Assembly: GCA_934589525.1 (NCBI GenBank)
Contig: CAKTOB010000029.1
Span: forward strand, 1 to 27,709
Reading direction: 5' to 3'
From: an uncultured Oscillospiraceae bacterium
Lineage (GTDB): Bacteria; Bacillota; Clostridia; Oscillospirales; Oscillospiraceae
Length of the DNA stretch: 27,709 nt
The notes under the pieces were generated by a model, which saw only the letters and a list, made by a program, of their open reading frames with translations, made no database searches and had not been told where the DNA came from. Of the stretch, positions 1-6,312 are shown piece after piece. Within the stretch, counting starts at the first letter, position 1. Each line of letters starts with the position of its first letter. A program made the position numbers and the translations under genes.

Positions 1-17
1 TTCTTATCATCTGCCAT
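1..17 (-). CDS. 5' end of an unidentified leftward gene (partial)
   Basis: Only the start codon and four full codons (M-A-D-D-K...) lie inside the window, reading leftward from position 17. A strong ribosome binding site, AGGAGG, sits about nine bases upstream. The gene has a leader of at least 100 bases containing a terminator-type hairpin. The product cannot be identified from five residues. The neighbouring AT-rich accessory DNA suggests, without proving, a gene of a mobile element. Confidence 0.55.
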
Positions 18-42
18 TTGCAAACCTCCTTTTCGTGGCATG

Positions 43-66
43 AAAAAAGCCAGTCCGCAGACTGGC
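43..66 (-). terminator. Terminator/attenuator hairpin in the leader of the leftmost gene
   Basis: Reading leftward, GCCAGTC-TGCG-GACTGGC forms a perfect 7-bp stem followed at once by six T residues. This is a Rho-independent terminator shape. It lies only about 20 bases upstream of the ribosome binding site of the leftward gene at 1-17, so it could act as an attenuator or simply insulate that gene. Confidence 0.6.
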
Positions 67-103
67 CGGGTGGAAGTAACCTCCCTTCATGGTTTTATAT
101 ATG

Positions 104-138
104 AAAACGCCGCCCGTTGTCCTGTTGGGCGGCGTTTT
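104..138. terminator. Strong bidirectional terminator-like hairpin
   Basis: AAAACGCCGCCC and GGGCGGCGTTTT form a perfect 12-bp inverted repeat around an 11-base loop. With A and T runs on the outer edges it works as a terminator on either strand. It separates the leftward leader at 17-100 from the rightward DUF3800 promoter. Confidence 0.7.
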
Positions 139-154
139 ACACGCAATACTGTTC

Positions 155-183
155 TTGATATTTTTTGTTAAATCATGTAGAAT
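155..183 (+). promoter_or_regulatory. Promoter of the DUF3800 gene
   Basis: TTGATA (155-160) and TAGAAT (178-183) are 17 bases apart, close to the SigA consensus. Transcription would start near 190, only about 10 bases before the ATG at 201. This rules out the upstream in-frame ATG at 165 and predicts an unusually short leader. Confidence 0.65.
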
Positions 184-200
184 CAATTCGAGGTGATAAT

Positions 201-941
201 ATGCTTGTTTTTATTGACGAGAGCGGAAAACCACATCCAAATAATGCAACACTTAAACCTGTCCTCTGTTGTGTTTGTATAAAAGAAAATGATATCCGAG
301 AAATTACGCAAAAAGTGTATGCACTAAAGAATCGATATTTTGGTTCTAATGACGAAATTAAGTCTACCGATTTAATCAGCCGAAGAACAATAAAGAATAA
401 TGTCAGAAAGAATATCGATTTTGTTAATGACTTTGTGGGCATAGCTTGTAGTTATGATATAAAGGTGTTTTCAATAATAATGAAACGCCCTACAACGGCT
501 ATGACTATTAGTCCCAGCCACTTGCCCAAGCAATATTATCTCCTGCTTAAACGTGTAGAATACTTTTGTGAAAACTACAATCATGATAAAGCGATGCTTA
601 TTTTTGATAATGTTAATCCGACTGAGGATGCACGGGTAGCGCTTGGCATCAATAACTTTTTATATAAGAGCAGCCTTGGACGCCAGTTTGATCGAATTCT
701 AGAGATGCCACTGTTTGTAAATTCATCAATTACGCCTGCAATTCAAATTGCAGATTTTTTTGCAGGAATAGTCCGCCATTACAATAACAGTATTTTGGAT
801 CACAGCAAAACACTTACCGATTCATTTGAGATGTGGATAGATGGATTATATCAAAAAGTCTTTAGTAAAACAGAAGACCTGGTTCAAAGAGATGCGGGTT
901 TTACCGAATATGGTTTTTATGATATGGGAGATAATTTCTAA
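201..941 (+). CDS. DUF3800 domain-containing protein
   Basis: A 246-residue protein recognised as DUF3800. The N-terminal strand carries the family's DES signature (VFIDESG, residues 3-9). A second acidic strand has D136 (LIFDNV), and the C-terminal half carries the typical IADFFAGIVRHY block with D185. These spaced acidic residues fit the RNase H-like fold often proposed for the family, but that is inference and no function is established. The ATG at 201 is chosen because GAGGTG lies just upstream and the -10 box at 178-183 leaves no room for the ATG at 165. The gene is conspicuously AT-rich against the GC-rich genes from 1891 onward, so recent acquisition is likely. DUF3800 genes are common in defence islands, prophages and mobile elements. 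It ends about 15 bases before the promoter of the putative small RNA. Confidence 0.85.
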   Translation: MLVFIDESGKPHPNNATLKPVLCCVCIKENDIREITQKVYALKNRYFGSNDEIKSTDLISRRTIKNNVRKNIDFVNDFVGIACSYDIKVFSIIMKRPTTAMTISPSHLPKQYYLLLKRVEYFCENYNHDKAMLIFDNVNPTEDARVALGINNFLYKSSLGRQFDRILEMPLFVNSSITPAIQIADFFAGIVRHYNNSILDHSKTLTDSFEMWIDGLYQKVFSKTEDLVQRDAGFTEYGFYDMGDNF

Positions 942-955
942 CCATAATATCCCCA

Positions 956-984
956 TTGACTTCCAATGAATAATAGCATATAAT
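956..984 (+). promoter_or_regulatory. Near-consensus promoter of the putative small RNA
   Basis: TTGACT (956-961) and a perfect TATAAT (979-984) are separated by exactly 17 bases. It lies in the gap after the DUF3800 stop codon and points at no open reading frame. The predicted start is near 990-992, leading into a structured stretch and a terminator. Confidence 0.8.
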
Positions 985-990
985 ATATAG

Positions 991-1066
991 AGAACAGCTA
1001 GTTACCCTGTTGAGGGTTGCATTATGTTCTGAAAAAGAGCGGTGAGTGAACCTCACCGCTCTTTTA
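991..1066 (+). ncRNA. Putative structured small RNA, about 75 nt
   Basis: From the predicted start at about 991 to the T-run at 1062-1065 the transcript would be about 75 nt with no credible reading frame. It folds on inspection into an outer stem (GAACA 992-996 with TGTTC 1025-1029), an inner hairpin (ACCCT-GTTG-AGGGT, 1003-1016) and a strong terminator stem. The promoter, body and terminator make a self-contained RNA gene. I do not recognise a known RNA family. It could be a trans-acting regulator, a plasmid-type copy-control RNA remnant, or an RNA partner of the adjacent DUF3800 protein. All of these are inference. Confidence 0.6.
1033..1065 (+). terminator. Rho-independent terminator
   Basis: GAGCGGTGAG (1037-1046) pairs perfectly with CTCACCGCTC (1052-1061) around a 5-base loop, flanked by AAAA upstream and TTTT downstream. 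It ends both the putative small RNA and any read-through from the DUF3800 gene. Confidence 0.88.
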
Positions 1067-1205
1067 TATTTCACAGTAATAGGAATAGAATAAAAACCCT
1101 GCCTACAATTTATAAACTACTGATTAGAATAAAAACCTCTTGCTGACTGCCAGCAAACCATTGATATATCTGCGTTTTCTGAAATCCTATAATTACACTC
1201 CGACC

Positions 1206-1244
1206 AAAAAATGAACACCACCTGACAGGTGGTGTTCATTTTTT
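1206..1244. terminator. Bidirectional terminator hairpin
   Basis: An 18-bp perfect inverted repeat (arms begin AAAAAATGAACACCACCT) with a 3-base loop and six A/T on each side, so it works on either strand. On the minus strand it directly follows a tRNA 3'-end-like stretch (1247-1275). Between 1070 and 1205 I see only AT-rich non-coding sequence with one short direct repeat, TAGAATAAAAACC, at 1086-1098 and about 1125-1137. Confidence 0.8.
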
Positions 1245-1368
1245 GCCCTGTGACAGGATTCGAACTCATCTAAATGTCAAATGCCGGTGGCATTGGACAG
1301 CAAACCTCCGACCCCGGGGGCGCCATCGTGGTACATTCGAATTTGTAACGAACAAAACAAGAAACGAA

Positions 1369-1493
1369 TGTCATTCCGACCGCAGGAATGTGAGTCGAGG
1401 AATCTACTCAAGCAGCAAGTTTTATTTTGTGTTGGTTCCTTCTCCAACGTGGTGGATTCCTCCACTCCGCTGACGCTCAAGGCCTGAATGACA
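1369..1493. repeat. Dispersed intergenic repeat, copy 1 (about 125 bp)
   Basis: The element starts TGTCATTC and ends with its exact complement GAATGACA. Inside it shares long blocks with the element at 9730-9848: GAGTCGAGG-ATCT near the left, TTGTGTTGGTT in the middle, GATTCCTCCACTCCGCT near the right. Both copies lie in gene-free DNA beside other short repeats. It looks like a small palindromic, MITE- or REP-like repeat with no coding capacity. Confidence 0.75.
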
Positions 1494-1565
1494 ATGAGGT
1501 TACGTTTCTACGGATTCGCCCATTGTTTATGCAACATTTTGCGCCGCCCCGCCGCCCTCATCAGT

Positions 1566-1605
1566 CTCGCCCACGGGGCGAGCCAGCTTCCCCACGGGGG
1601 AAGCT
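1566..1605. repeat. Twin-hairpin intergenic repeat
   Basis: Two perfect hairpins stand back to back: CTCGCCC-ACG-GGGCGAG (1566-1582) and AGCTTCCCC-ACG-GGGGAAGCT (1585-1605). Both have the same ACG loop. The second is followed by TTTT and could terminate rightward transcripts. Twin hairpins of this sort resemble the short intergenic repeats common in Oscillospiraceae genomes. Confidence 0.65.
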
Positions 1606-1649
1606 TTTGTACCGTGTCATGCGGCACACCGCTTAAATCTTACGTTGTT

Positions 1650-1713
1650 ATATCCGAAACGTCCCCCAGAACGGCACACAGGCCGTTCCCTACGGTTTCG
1701 CTGATGGGGATAT
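1650..1713. repeat. 64-bp imperfect palindrome
   Basis: Outer arms ATATCC (1650-1655) and GGATAT (1708-1713), a C-run/G-run pair, and a central hairpin AACGGC (1670-1675)/GCCGTT (1682-1687) make a nested inverted repeat. It is part of the repeat-rich, gene-free stretch between 1250 and 1830. No coding function is supported. Confidence 0.5.
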
Positions 1714-1825
1714 TCTTCAACCGATGCAGTCCAAAAACGTTCGTTTTTTGTTCCCTTCTGTTGAAACTGGCAACATCCGTTACACCAATAACTGTCAACT
1801 GTCATGTTCACTTGTTATTTATTTG

Positions 1826-1854
1826 TGGACAAATGCCCGTCTGTATGATACAAT
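1826..1854 (+). promoter_or_regulatory. Promoter of the AGCS symporter gene
   Basis: TGGACA (1826-1831) and TACAAT (1849-1854) are 17 bases apart. A TG one base upstream of the -10 box makes it an extended -10 promoter. It leaves a leader of about 30 bases before the GTG start at 1891. Confidence 0.65.
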
Positions 1855-1890
1855 GTTCCGGCGACTTGTATTATAGAGAGGAAGAAATCT

Positions 1891-3267
1891 GTGGAAACCA
1901 TCACGACCGTAAATGCGGCGGTGAACAACTTTGTATGGGGTGTTCCCGCCATGATCTGTATTGTGGGCGTGGGCCTGTGGCTCAGCGTTCAGACGAAATT
2001 CATCCAGTTCCGCCGGTTCGGCACCTCCATGCGGGAGACCTTCGGCAAAATGTTTCACCGGACCGATGCCACCCAAGGGGCGGTGACCCCCTTCCAGGCG
2101 GTGTGTACCGCCCTGGCGGCCACGGTAGGCACCGGCAATATTGCGGGCGTCGCCGGGGCCATTGCCATCGGCGGCCCCGGGGCGGTGTTCTGGATGTGGT
2201 GCAGCGCCCTGCTGGGCATGTGTACCAAGTTTGTGGAGGTCACTCTCGCCGTCCGGTTCCGGGAGAAAAACCGGGAGGGCGACTGGGTGGGAGGCCCCAT
2301 GTATTACATCAAAAACGGACTGCCGAAGAAGTGGCATTTTCTGGCGGTGCTCTACGCCATTCTGGGCATGCTGACGGTCTTCGGCACCGGCAACGCCACC
2401 CAGGTCAACGCCATCATCACCGCCGTGGACACGGCCATTTTGAACTTCCACCAGATGGGTGCCCGGCAAATGGCCAGCCTGAACCTGGTCATTGGCATTC
2501 TGATTGCCCTGACCGTGGCCCTGGTGCTGGTGGGGGGGCTCAAGCGCATCGGCAACGTGGCGGAAAAACTGGTGCCCTTTATGGCGCTCGTGTATGTGCT
2601 CATGGCCCTGGGGGTGCTGGTGCTGAACCTGAACCGGGTGCCGGATGTTTTGGCTTCCATCGTCAAAGGGGCCTTCTCCCCTTCCGCCGTCACCGGCGGC
2701 GCGGTGGGCAGCATGTTCCTGTGCATGAAAAAGGGCGTGTCCCGGGGCATCTTCTCCAACGAGGCGGGCCTGGGCACCGGCTCCATTGCCCACGCGGCTT
2801 CCGATGTGGATGACCCCATCCGGCAGGGCTACTTCGGCATTTTCGAGGTCTTTGCAGACACCATCATCATCTGCTCCATGACCGCCTTCGTCATCCTGGT
2901 CTCCGGGGAGCACATCACCTACGGTGCCGCCGCCGGGGCGGAGCTGACCATCGGAGGCTTCACGGCGGTTTACGGTAGCTTGGCATCCCTCTTGGCGGCG
3001 GTGGCCATGTGCTGCTTCGCCTTCTCCACCATCATCGGCTGGGGCCTTTACGGCACCCGATGCCTGGAATTTTTGGTGGGCAGCAAGGCAAACCGGGGCT
3101 TCATGATCGTCTATTCCTTTGTGGCCATCATCGGCGCCACGGTGGACCTGGGCCTTCTGTGGGACCTGTCCGAGACCTTTAACGGCATGATGGTGATCCC
3201 CAACCTCATTGCCCTGTTCCTGCTCTCCGGCACCATTGCGAAAATGGTCCGGGAAACAAAGATTTAA
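1891..3267 (+). CDS. alsT: AGCS-family amino acid:cation symporter (AlsT/DagA-like)
   Basis: A 458-residue polytopic membrane protein of the alanine-or-glycine:cation symporter family, which imports alanine, glycine or related small amino acids with Na+ or H+. Family signatures are clear: the ATVGTGNIAGVA block at about 77-88, GGPGAVFWMW (94-103), GGPMYYI (134-140), and later FSNEAGLGTGS-AHAA. Length is normal for the family. Translation starts at GTG 1891 with GAGAGG nine bases upstream, and no better in-frame ATG sits near the N-terminus. The gene stands alone, with its own extended -10 promoter and terminator. The substrate cannot be read from the sequence, and the symbol reflects family membership only. 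Later loci in this window handle alanine (alaA), but there is no operon link. Confidence 0.93.
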   Translation: METITTVNAAVNNFVWGVPAMICIVGVGLWLSVQTKFIQFRRFGTSMRETFGKMFHRTDATQGAVTPFQAVCTALAATVGTGNIAGVAGAIAIGGPGAVFWMWCSALLGMCTKFVEVTLAVRFREKNREGDWVGGPMYYIKNGLPKKWHFLAVLYAILGMLTVFGTGNATQVNAIITAVDTAILNFHQMGARQMASLNLVIGILIALTVALVLVGGLKRIGNVAEKLVPFMALVYVLMALGVLVLNLNRVPDVLASIVKGAFSPSAVTGGAVGSMFLCMKKGVSRGIFSNEAGLGTGSIAHAASDVDDPIRQGYFGIFEVFADTIIICSMTAFVILVSGEHITYGAAAGAELTIGGFTAVYGSLASLLAAVAMCCFAFSTIIGWGLYGTRCLEFLVGSKANRGFMIVYSFVAIIGATVDLGLLWDLSETFNGMMVIPNLIALFLLSGTIAKMVRETKI

Positions 3268-3270
3268 GAT

Positions 3271-3296
3271 AAGCGCCTCTTCGGAGGCGCTTTTTT
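3271..3296 (+). terminator. Terminator after the AGCS symporter gene
   Basis: AAGCGCCTC-TTCG-GAGGCGCTT, a 9-bp perfect stem with a stable TTCG loop, followed by a T-run, begins four bases after the stop codon. Confidence 0.92.
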
Positions 3297-3331
3297 GCAG
3301 CTTAATGCCTAAGTTCCGGGGATAGAATCCC

Positions 3332-3360
3332 TTGACGAAGGTAACATAACAGCGTATAAT
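3332..3360 (+). promoter_or_regulatory. Promoter of the envelope operon 3430-6210
   Basis: TTGACG (3332-3337) and a perfect TATAAT (3355-3360) are separated by 17 bases. It drives the three tightly packed genes that follow. Confidence 0.8.
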
Positions 3361-3429
3361 AAAACCACGTCCGGCCCAGTCCGGCATTGCGGAAGAGAAA
3401 AGGAGCGGCCTTGGGCCGAGGAATGGCGT

Positions 3430-4071
3430 ATGGGAAAAACGCAGCGTATTTTTGCCGCCCTCTGCGGTGCGGCGGCCCTGGTTCTGTGGGGCTTTGGCAT
3501 TCGGCTGGGGCTGACTGCCCCGGGAAAAAGCCCGGTATTGCTAAGTATCGACCAAGGAGCCCAGGACCGGTGCCTGGATTTTGCCCGGTGCCTCCGGGAG
3601 GAGGATTTTGACGGTCTGTCCAAAACCCTCCTGGGAACCCCCCAGATCACCCAGTATGGCGGCGAAGAAGCCCTTGCCCAACGGATTTGGCAGGCCTATG
3701 TTTCCTCCATGGACTGCACTCTGGAGGGTGGGCTCTACGGCACCAACCAGGGCCTGGCCCAAAACATCACTCTGGAGGCCCTGGATTTAGAGGACCTGGG
3801 AAAGCAGCTGGAAAAAAAGGTGCCCCTGCTGCTCCAGGTCCGCATGGAAAAGGCCCAGGACATGGAAGAGCTCTACGACGGCAGGAACGGCTACCGGCAG
3901 GAGGTCATAGACCAGGTGCTGCTCCAGGCACTGGACGAAATACTGTCCCAGAAGCCCCAGACCCGGGAAACCACCTTGACCCTGCGGCTGTGCCGCAGCC
4001 GGGGCCAATGGCTGATTCAGCCCGAGGGGGACCTGATCCGCTTCCTCAGCGGAAATATTGCAGGAGCGTGA
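3430..4071 (+). CDS. Membrane-anchored extracytoplasmic protein of unknown function
   Basis: A 213-residue protein I do not recognise. One hydrophobic segment (about residues 8-29, rich in Ala/Leu/Val/Gly) after a short basic N-terminus suggests an uncleaved anchor or signal peptide with the rest outside the membrane. There is no lipobox. The remainder is mixed helix/strand. Its general plan (a helix containing DFARCLREEDFDGL, then alternating strands ending in a WLIQPEGDLIRFL-type strand) is reminiscent of NTF2-like accessory domains, but this is only an impression. The ATG at 3430 has a weak GAGGA just upstream. It is the first gene of a three-gene operon, four bases ahead of the NAGPA-type glycosidase gene. 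Being made together with an exported glycosidase and an Lgt-like protein points to a cell-envelope role. Confidence 0.7.
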   Translation: MGKTQRIFAALCGAAALVLWGFGIRLGLTAPGKSPVLLSIDQGAQDRCLDFARCLREEDFDGLSKTLLGTPQITQYGGEEALAQRIWQAYVSSMDCTLEGGLYGTNQGLAQNITLEALDLEDLGKQLEKKVPLLLQVRMEKAQDMEELYDGRNGYRQEVIDQVLLQALDEILSQKPQTRETTLTLRLCRSRGQWLIQPEGDLIRFLSGNIAGA

Positions 4072-4075
4072 GCCT

Positions 4076-5200
4076 ATGAAAAAAGACAGTATCCGCCGCC
4101 TGGGAGCCATCCTGGGCTGGCTTTTCAGTTTCTGCGCCGTGTGCCTGGTGCTGGGGCTGCTGGTGCTGGTGCCCAGCGGAAAAACCGGAGTCACCGGCAG
4201 CAAAACCATCGACACCGCCGGGCAGTTTGACACGGACCTCCACAACCTCCTGAGCGATGCGCTTTCCTCCGTCACCTCCGTCAAAAAACGGTATTGGATT
4301 GCTTCAAACGCCCCGGCCCCGGTGCCGGACCAAAGCTGCTATGGCTCCGCCGCCGACCCCAAGGAGCTGAAGGACCTGCTGGAACAGGCCCGGGATGTTT
4401 TAGAGGGCCAGACCTTTTATTTTGACCCGGAGTCCACGGAAATCCTGCCCGGCAGCGAAATTCAGTATTACTATGACGAAACCATCCTGGCCATCACCTG
4501 GAAGGAGGCCCACAAGAACATGGCCGTGACCTGTGCGGAAGTGAAGATCATGGACATCTCCCAGTTCCGACGGTATCTGGCAGGAGAGGAATTCGGCTGC
4601 GGCAAGCTGATGCTCTCCTCGGAAATGGCCGAGGCCGCCCATGCGGTGGTGGGCTGCTCCGCGGACTTCTACGGCTTCCGGCCCGACGGCGTCATGATTT
4701 TAGACGGCATCGCCCTCCGGGCCAACCGGGCCCTGCCGGACCTGTGCTTCATCAAAAAGAACGGGGACATGCTGCTCTACCGGGGCAACGACTTTTCCTC
4801 CGTGGAGTACGCCCAGCGCTTTGCCGATGAAAATGAAATCGTCTTCAGCTTTTCCTTCGGCCCGGTGCTGATTAAAGACGGCAAGCGCTGCGAGCGGTAT
4901 GACTACCCCATCGGGGAGTTGGATCGGAATTACGCCCGGTCCGCCCTGTGCCAGCTGGGGACGCTCCACTACCTCTACACCGCCTGCAACCGGGAGCCCC
5001 CCTTCGGCTACACCCCGGACATCGGAGAGCTCACCACCATGCTCCTGGACATGGGTGTTCAGCAGGCCTACAACCTAGACGGCGGGCAGACCACCACCGT
5101 GGTGATGAACAACCAGGTGGTGAACACCGTCAACTACGGCAACCAGCGCAAAATCAGCGACATTCTCTATTTTGCCACCGCCAAACCATCGGGAGGTTGA
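4076..5200 (+). CDS. Phosphodiester glycosidase family protein (NAGPA/DUF2233 domain)
   Basis: A 374-residue protein with one N-terminal membrane segment (about residues 9-32) and an extracytoplasmic NAGPA-type domain over roughly residues 120-370. The best signature is near the C-terminus, AYNLDGGQTTTVVMNN, the NLDGG-[ST] block of phosphodiester glycosidases related to the uncovering enzyme and to YngK/DUF2233 proteins. An earlier block (SADFYGFRPDGVMILDG) matches the family's N-G-D-F-Y/F core, although the usual Asn-Gly is changed here to Ser-Ala. Such enzymes cut sugar-phosphodiester bonds in surface polymers. The substrate here is unknown. The ATG at 4076 follows the previous stop by four bases, and AGGAG about ten bases upstream overlaps the preceding gene, so coupled translation is likely. 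Confidence 0.85.
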   Translation: MKKDSIRRLGAILGWLFSFCAVCLVLGLLVLVPSGKTGVTGSKTIDTAGQFDTDLHNLLSDALSSVTSVKKRYWIASNAPAPVPDQSCYGSAADPKELKDLLEQARDVLEGQTFYFDPESTEILPGSEIQYYYDETILAITWKEAHKNMAVTCAEVKIMDISQFRRYLAGEEFGCGKLMLSSEMAEAAHAVVGCSADFYGFRPDGVMILDGIALRANRALPDLCFIKKNGDMLLYRGNDFSSVEYAQRFADENEIVFSFSFGPVLIKDGKRCERYDYPIGELDRNYARSALCQLGTLHYLYTACNREPPFGYTPDIGELTTMLLDMGVQQAYNLDGGQTTTVVMNNQVVNTVNYGNQRKISDILYFATAKPSGG

Positions 5201-5202
5201 TC

Positions 5203-6210
5203 ATGGATACCATTGCTTTTCTGATTGGTCCCTACAGCATCTATTGGAGCACCATCATGCTGGCTCTGGCCGGTGCCGTGGGGGTGCTGCTCTTCTGGTG
5301 CTTCTACCTGTGGGACGGCTCTGACCGGGCCGGAGCCTTTCTGCTGCCCCCTCTGGCCCTGGTGCTGGGTATACTGGGGGGACGAATGGCCCACTGGTAT
5401 TTCCGGGCGGACACCTATGAGAGCTTCCTCTCCGCCATGACGGACTACTCTGTGGGAGGCTTTGCCCTGGTGGGCACCTTCCTGGGGGTGCTGCTGGCGG
5501 TGGGCCTTGTCTCCCTCCCCCGGAAGGGCAAGCATTTATTCCCCATGCTGGATGCCGCGGCCTTGGCAGGCTGCGGGGCCATCAGCCTGGGTCGGCTGTC
5601 CTGCTTCTGCAATTCCCTGGACCGGGGCCAGACCGTGGCCCCCGGGAGCCTGTTTTCAAGCCTCTTATTAAACCCCGCCACCGGCTCTCAGGAATACCGG
5701 CTTGCCACCTTCCTGCTGCAATCCATGGTCACGGCGGTCATCTTCCTGGGCCTTGCGGTGCTGTTTTTCTGGCAGCGGGGGGGCAGGCGGAAAAAGGACG
5801 GGGATCTGTTCTTCCTCTTCTGCCTCTACTACGGCGGCACCCAGGCGGTGCTGGATTCTACCCGGTATGATTCCCTGTTCTTCCGCAGCAACGGCTTTAT
5901 CAGCGTGGTCCAGATCCTGGGTCTGCTGGCGGTCCTGGGGGTGCTGCTGGTGTTTACCCTGCGCTATTGCAAAACCGGCGGCTGGAAGCCCGGCATCCTG
6001 TGCTTCTGGGGAAGCACCCTGCTGCTTCTCTCCACAGCCGGATACATGGAATACTACGTCCAGCGCCACAGCGGCGAGGCGGCCTTTGCCTACAGCCTCA
6101 TGTCCGCCGCCATGGCCCTGGTCCTGGCCCTGGGCACCGCCCTCTGGGTCATCACCCGCAAACGGGAGATCCCCAGAAGTCTGCCCACCATCTATCCAAA
6201 AGCAGATTGA
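5203..6210 (+). CDS. Divergent Lgt-like (prolipoprotein diacylglyceryl transferase family) membrane protein
   Basis: A 335-residue polytopic protein with the architecture of Lgt: an N-terminal IGPYSIYWSTIM segment, GGR at 59-61, the GG-FAL-VG block at 85-91, the GRLSCFCN block at 130-137, and an FCLYYGGTQAVLDSTR stretch matching the Lgt region after the periplasmic arm. Key positions differ from housekeeping Lgt. The His/Tyr in the GG-x3-H-G-G motif is V90, and the GR-x-G-N-F block has Cys at the usual Asn (residue 134), while Arg131 is kept. It is longer than usual Lgt and has two or three extra C-terminal hydrophobic segments. ATG 5203 follows the glycosidase stop by two bases, with GGGAGG six bases upstream. 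I take it to be an Lgt paralogue with altered chemistry or substrate rather than the essential enzyme. Confidence 0.72.
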   Translation: MDTIAFLIGPYSIYWSTIMLALAGAVGVLLFWCFYLWDGSDRAGAFLLPPLALVLGILGGRMAHWYFRADTYESFLSAMTDYSVGGFALVGTFLGVLLAVGLVSLPRKGKHLFPMLDAAALAGCGAISLGRLSCFCNSLDRGQTVAPGSLFSSLLLNPATGSQEYRLATFLLQSMVTAVIFLGLAVLFFWQRGGRRKKDGDLFFLFCLYYGGTQAVLDSTRYDSLFFRSNGFISVVQILGLLAVLGVLLVFTLRYCKTGGWKPGILCFWGSTLLLLSTAGYMEYYVQRHSGEAAFAYSLMSAAMALVLALGTALWVITRKREIPRSLPTIYPKAD

Positions 6211-6253
6211 CAATTGTCAATTGGGATATTACTGTCAACTGGTTTCCCCAGTT
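6207..6253. repeat. Short palindromes after the Lgt-like gene
   Basis: TTGACAATTGTCAA (6207-6220) is a perfect palindrome overlapping the stop codon. AACTGG/CCAGTT (6238-6253) forms a second small hairpin. There is no T-run, so neither is a convincing terminator. A similar ACTGTCAACTG motif recurs in the repeat-rich gap near 1793-1805. Confidence 0.4.
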
Positions 6254-6312
6254 TATCTGTAGTTTATCTTCCGCCTCTATAATTGGCCCCAATAAAATGG
6301 GAGGGATGGGCA

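Noticed and set aside
1247..1320. Possible tRNA gene on the minus strand
   Set aside because: A GTTCGAATCC T-loop is present, but the T-stem has a mismatch and wobbles, and no D-arm, anticodon arm or matching 5' acceptor strand can be found. At most a remnant.
1488..2813. Rightward 441-codon frame starting in the repeat cluster
   Set aside because: It runs out of frame through repeats and the symporter gene and has an Arg/Gly/His-rich shadow composition.
1819..3387. Long leftward reading frame opposite the AGCS symporter gene
   Set aside because: It is rich in Gly, His, Gln and Ala with no family resemblance and is the usual shadow of a GC-rich gene. The plus strand has a clear symporter with promoter, ribosome site and terminator.
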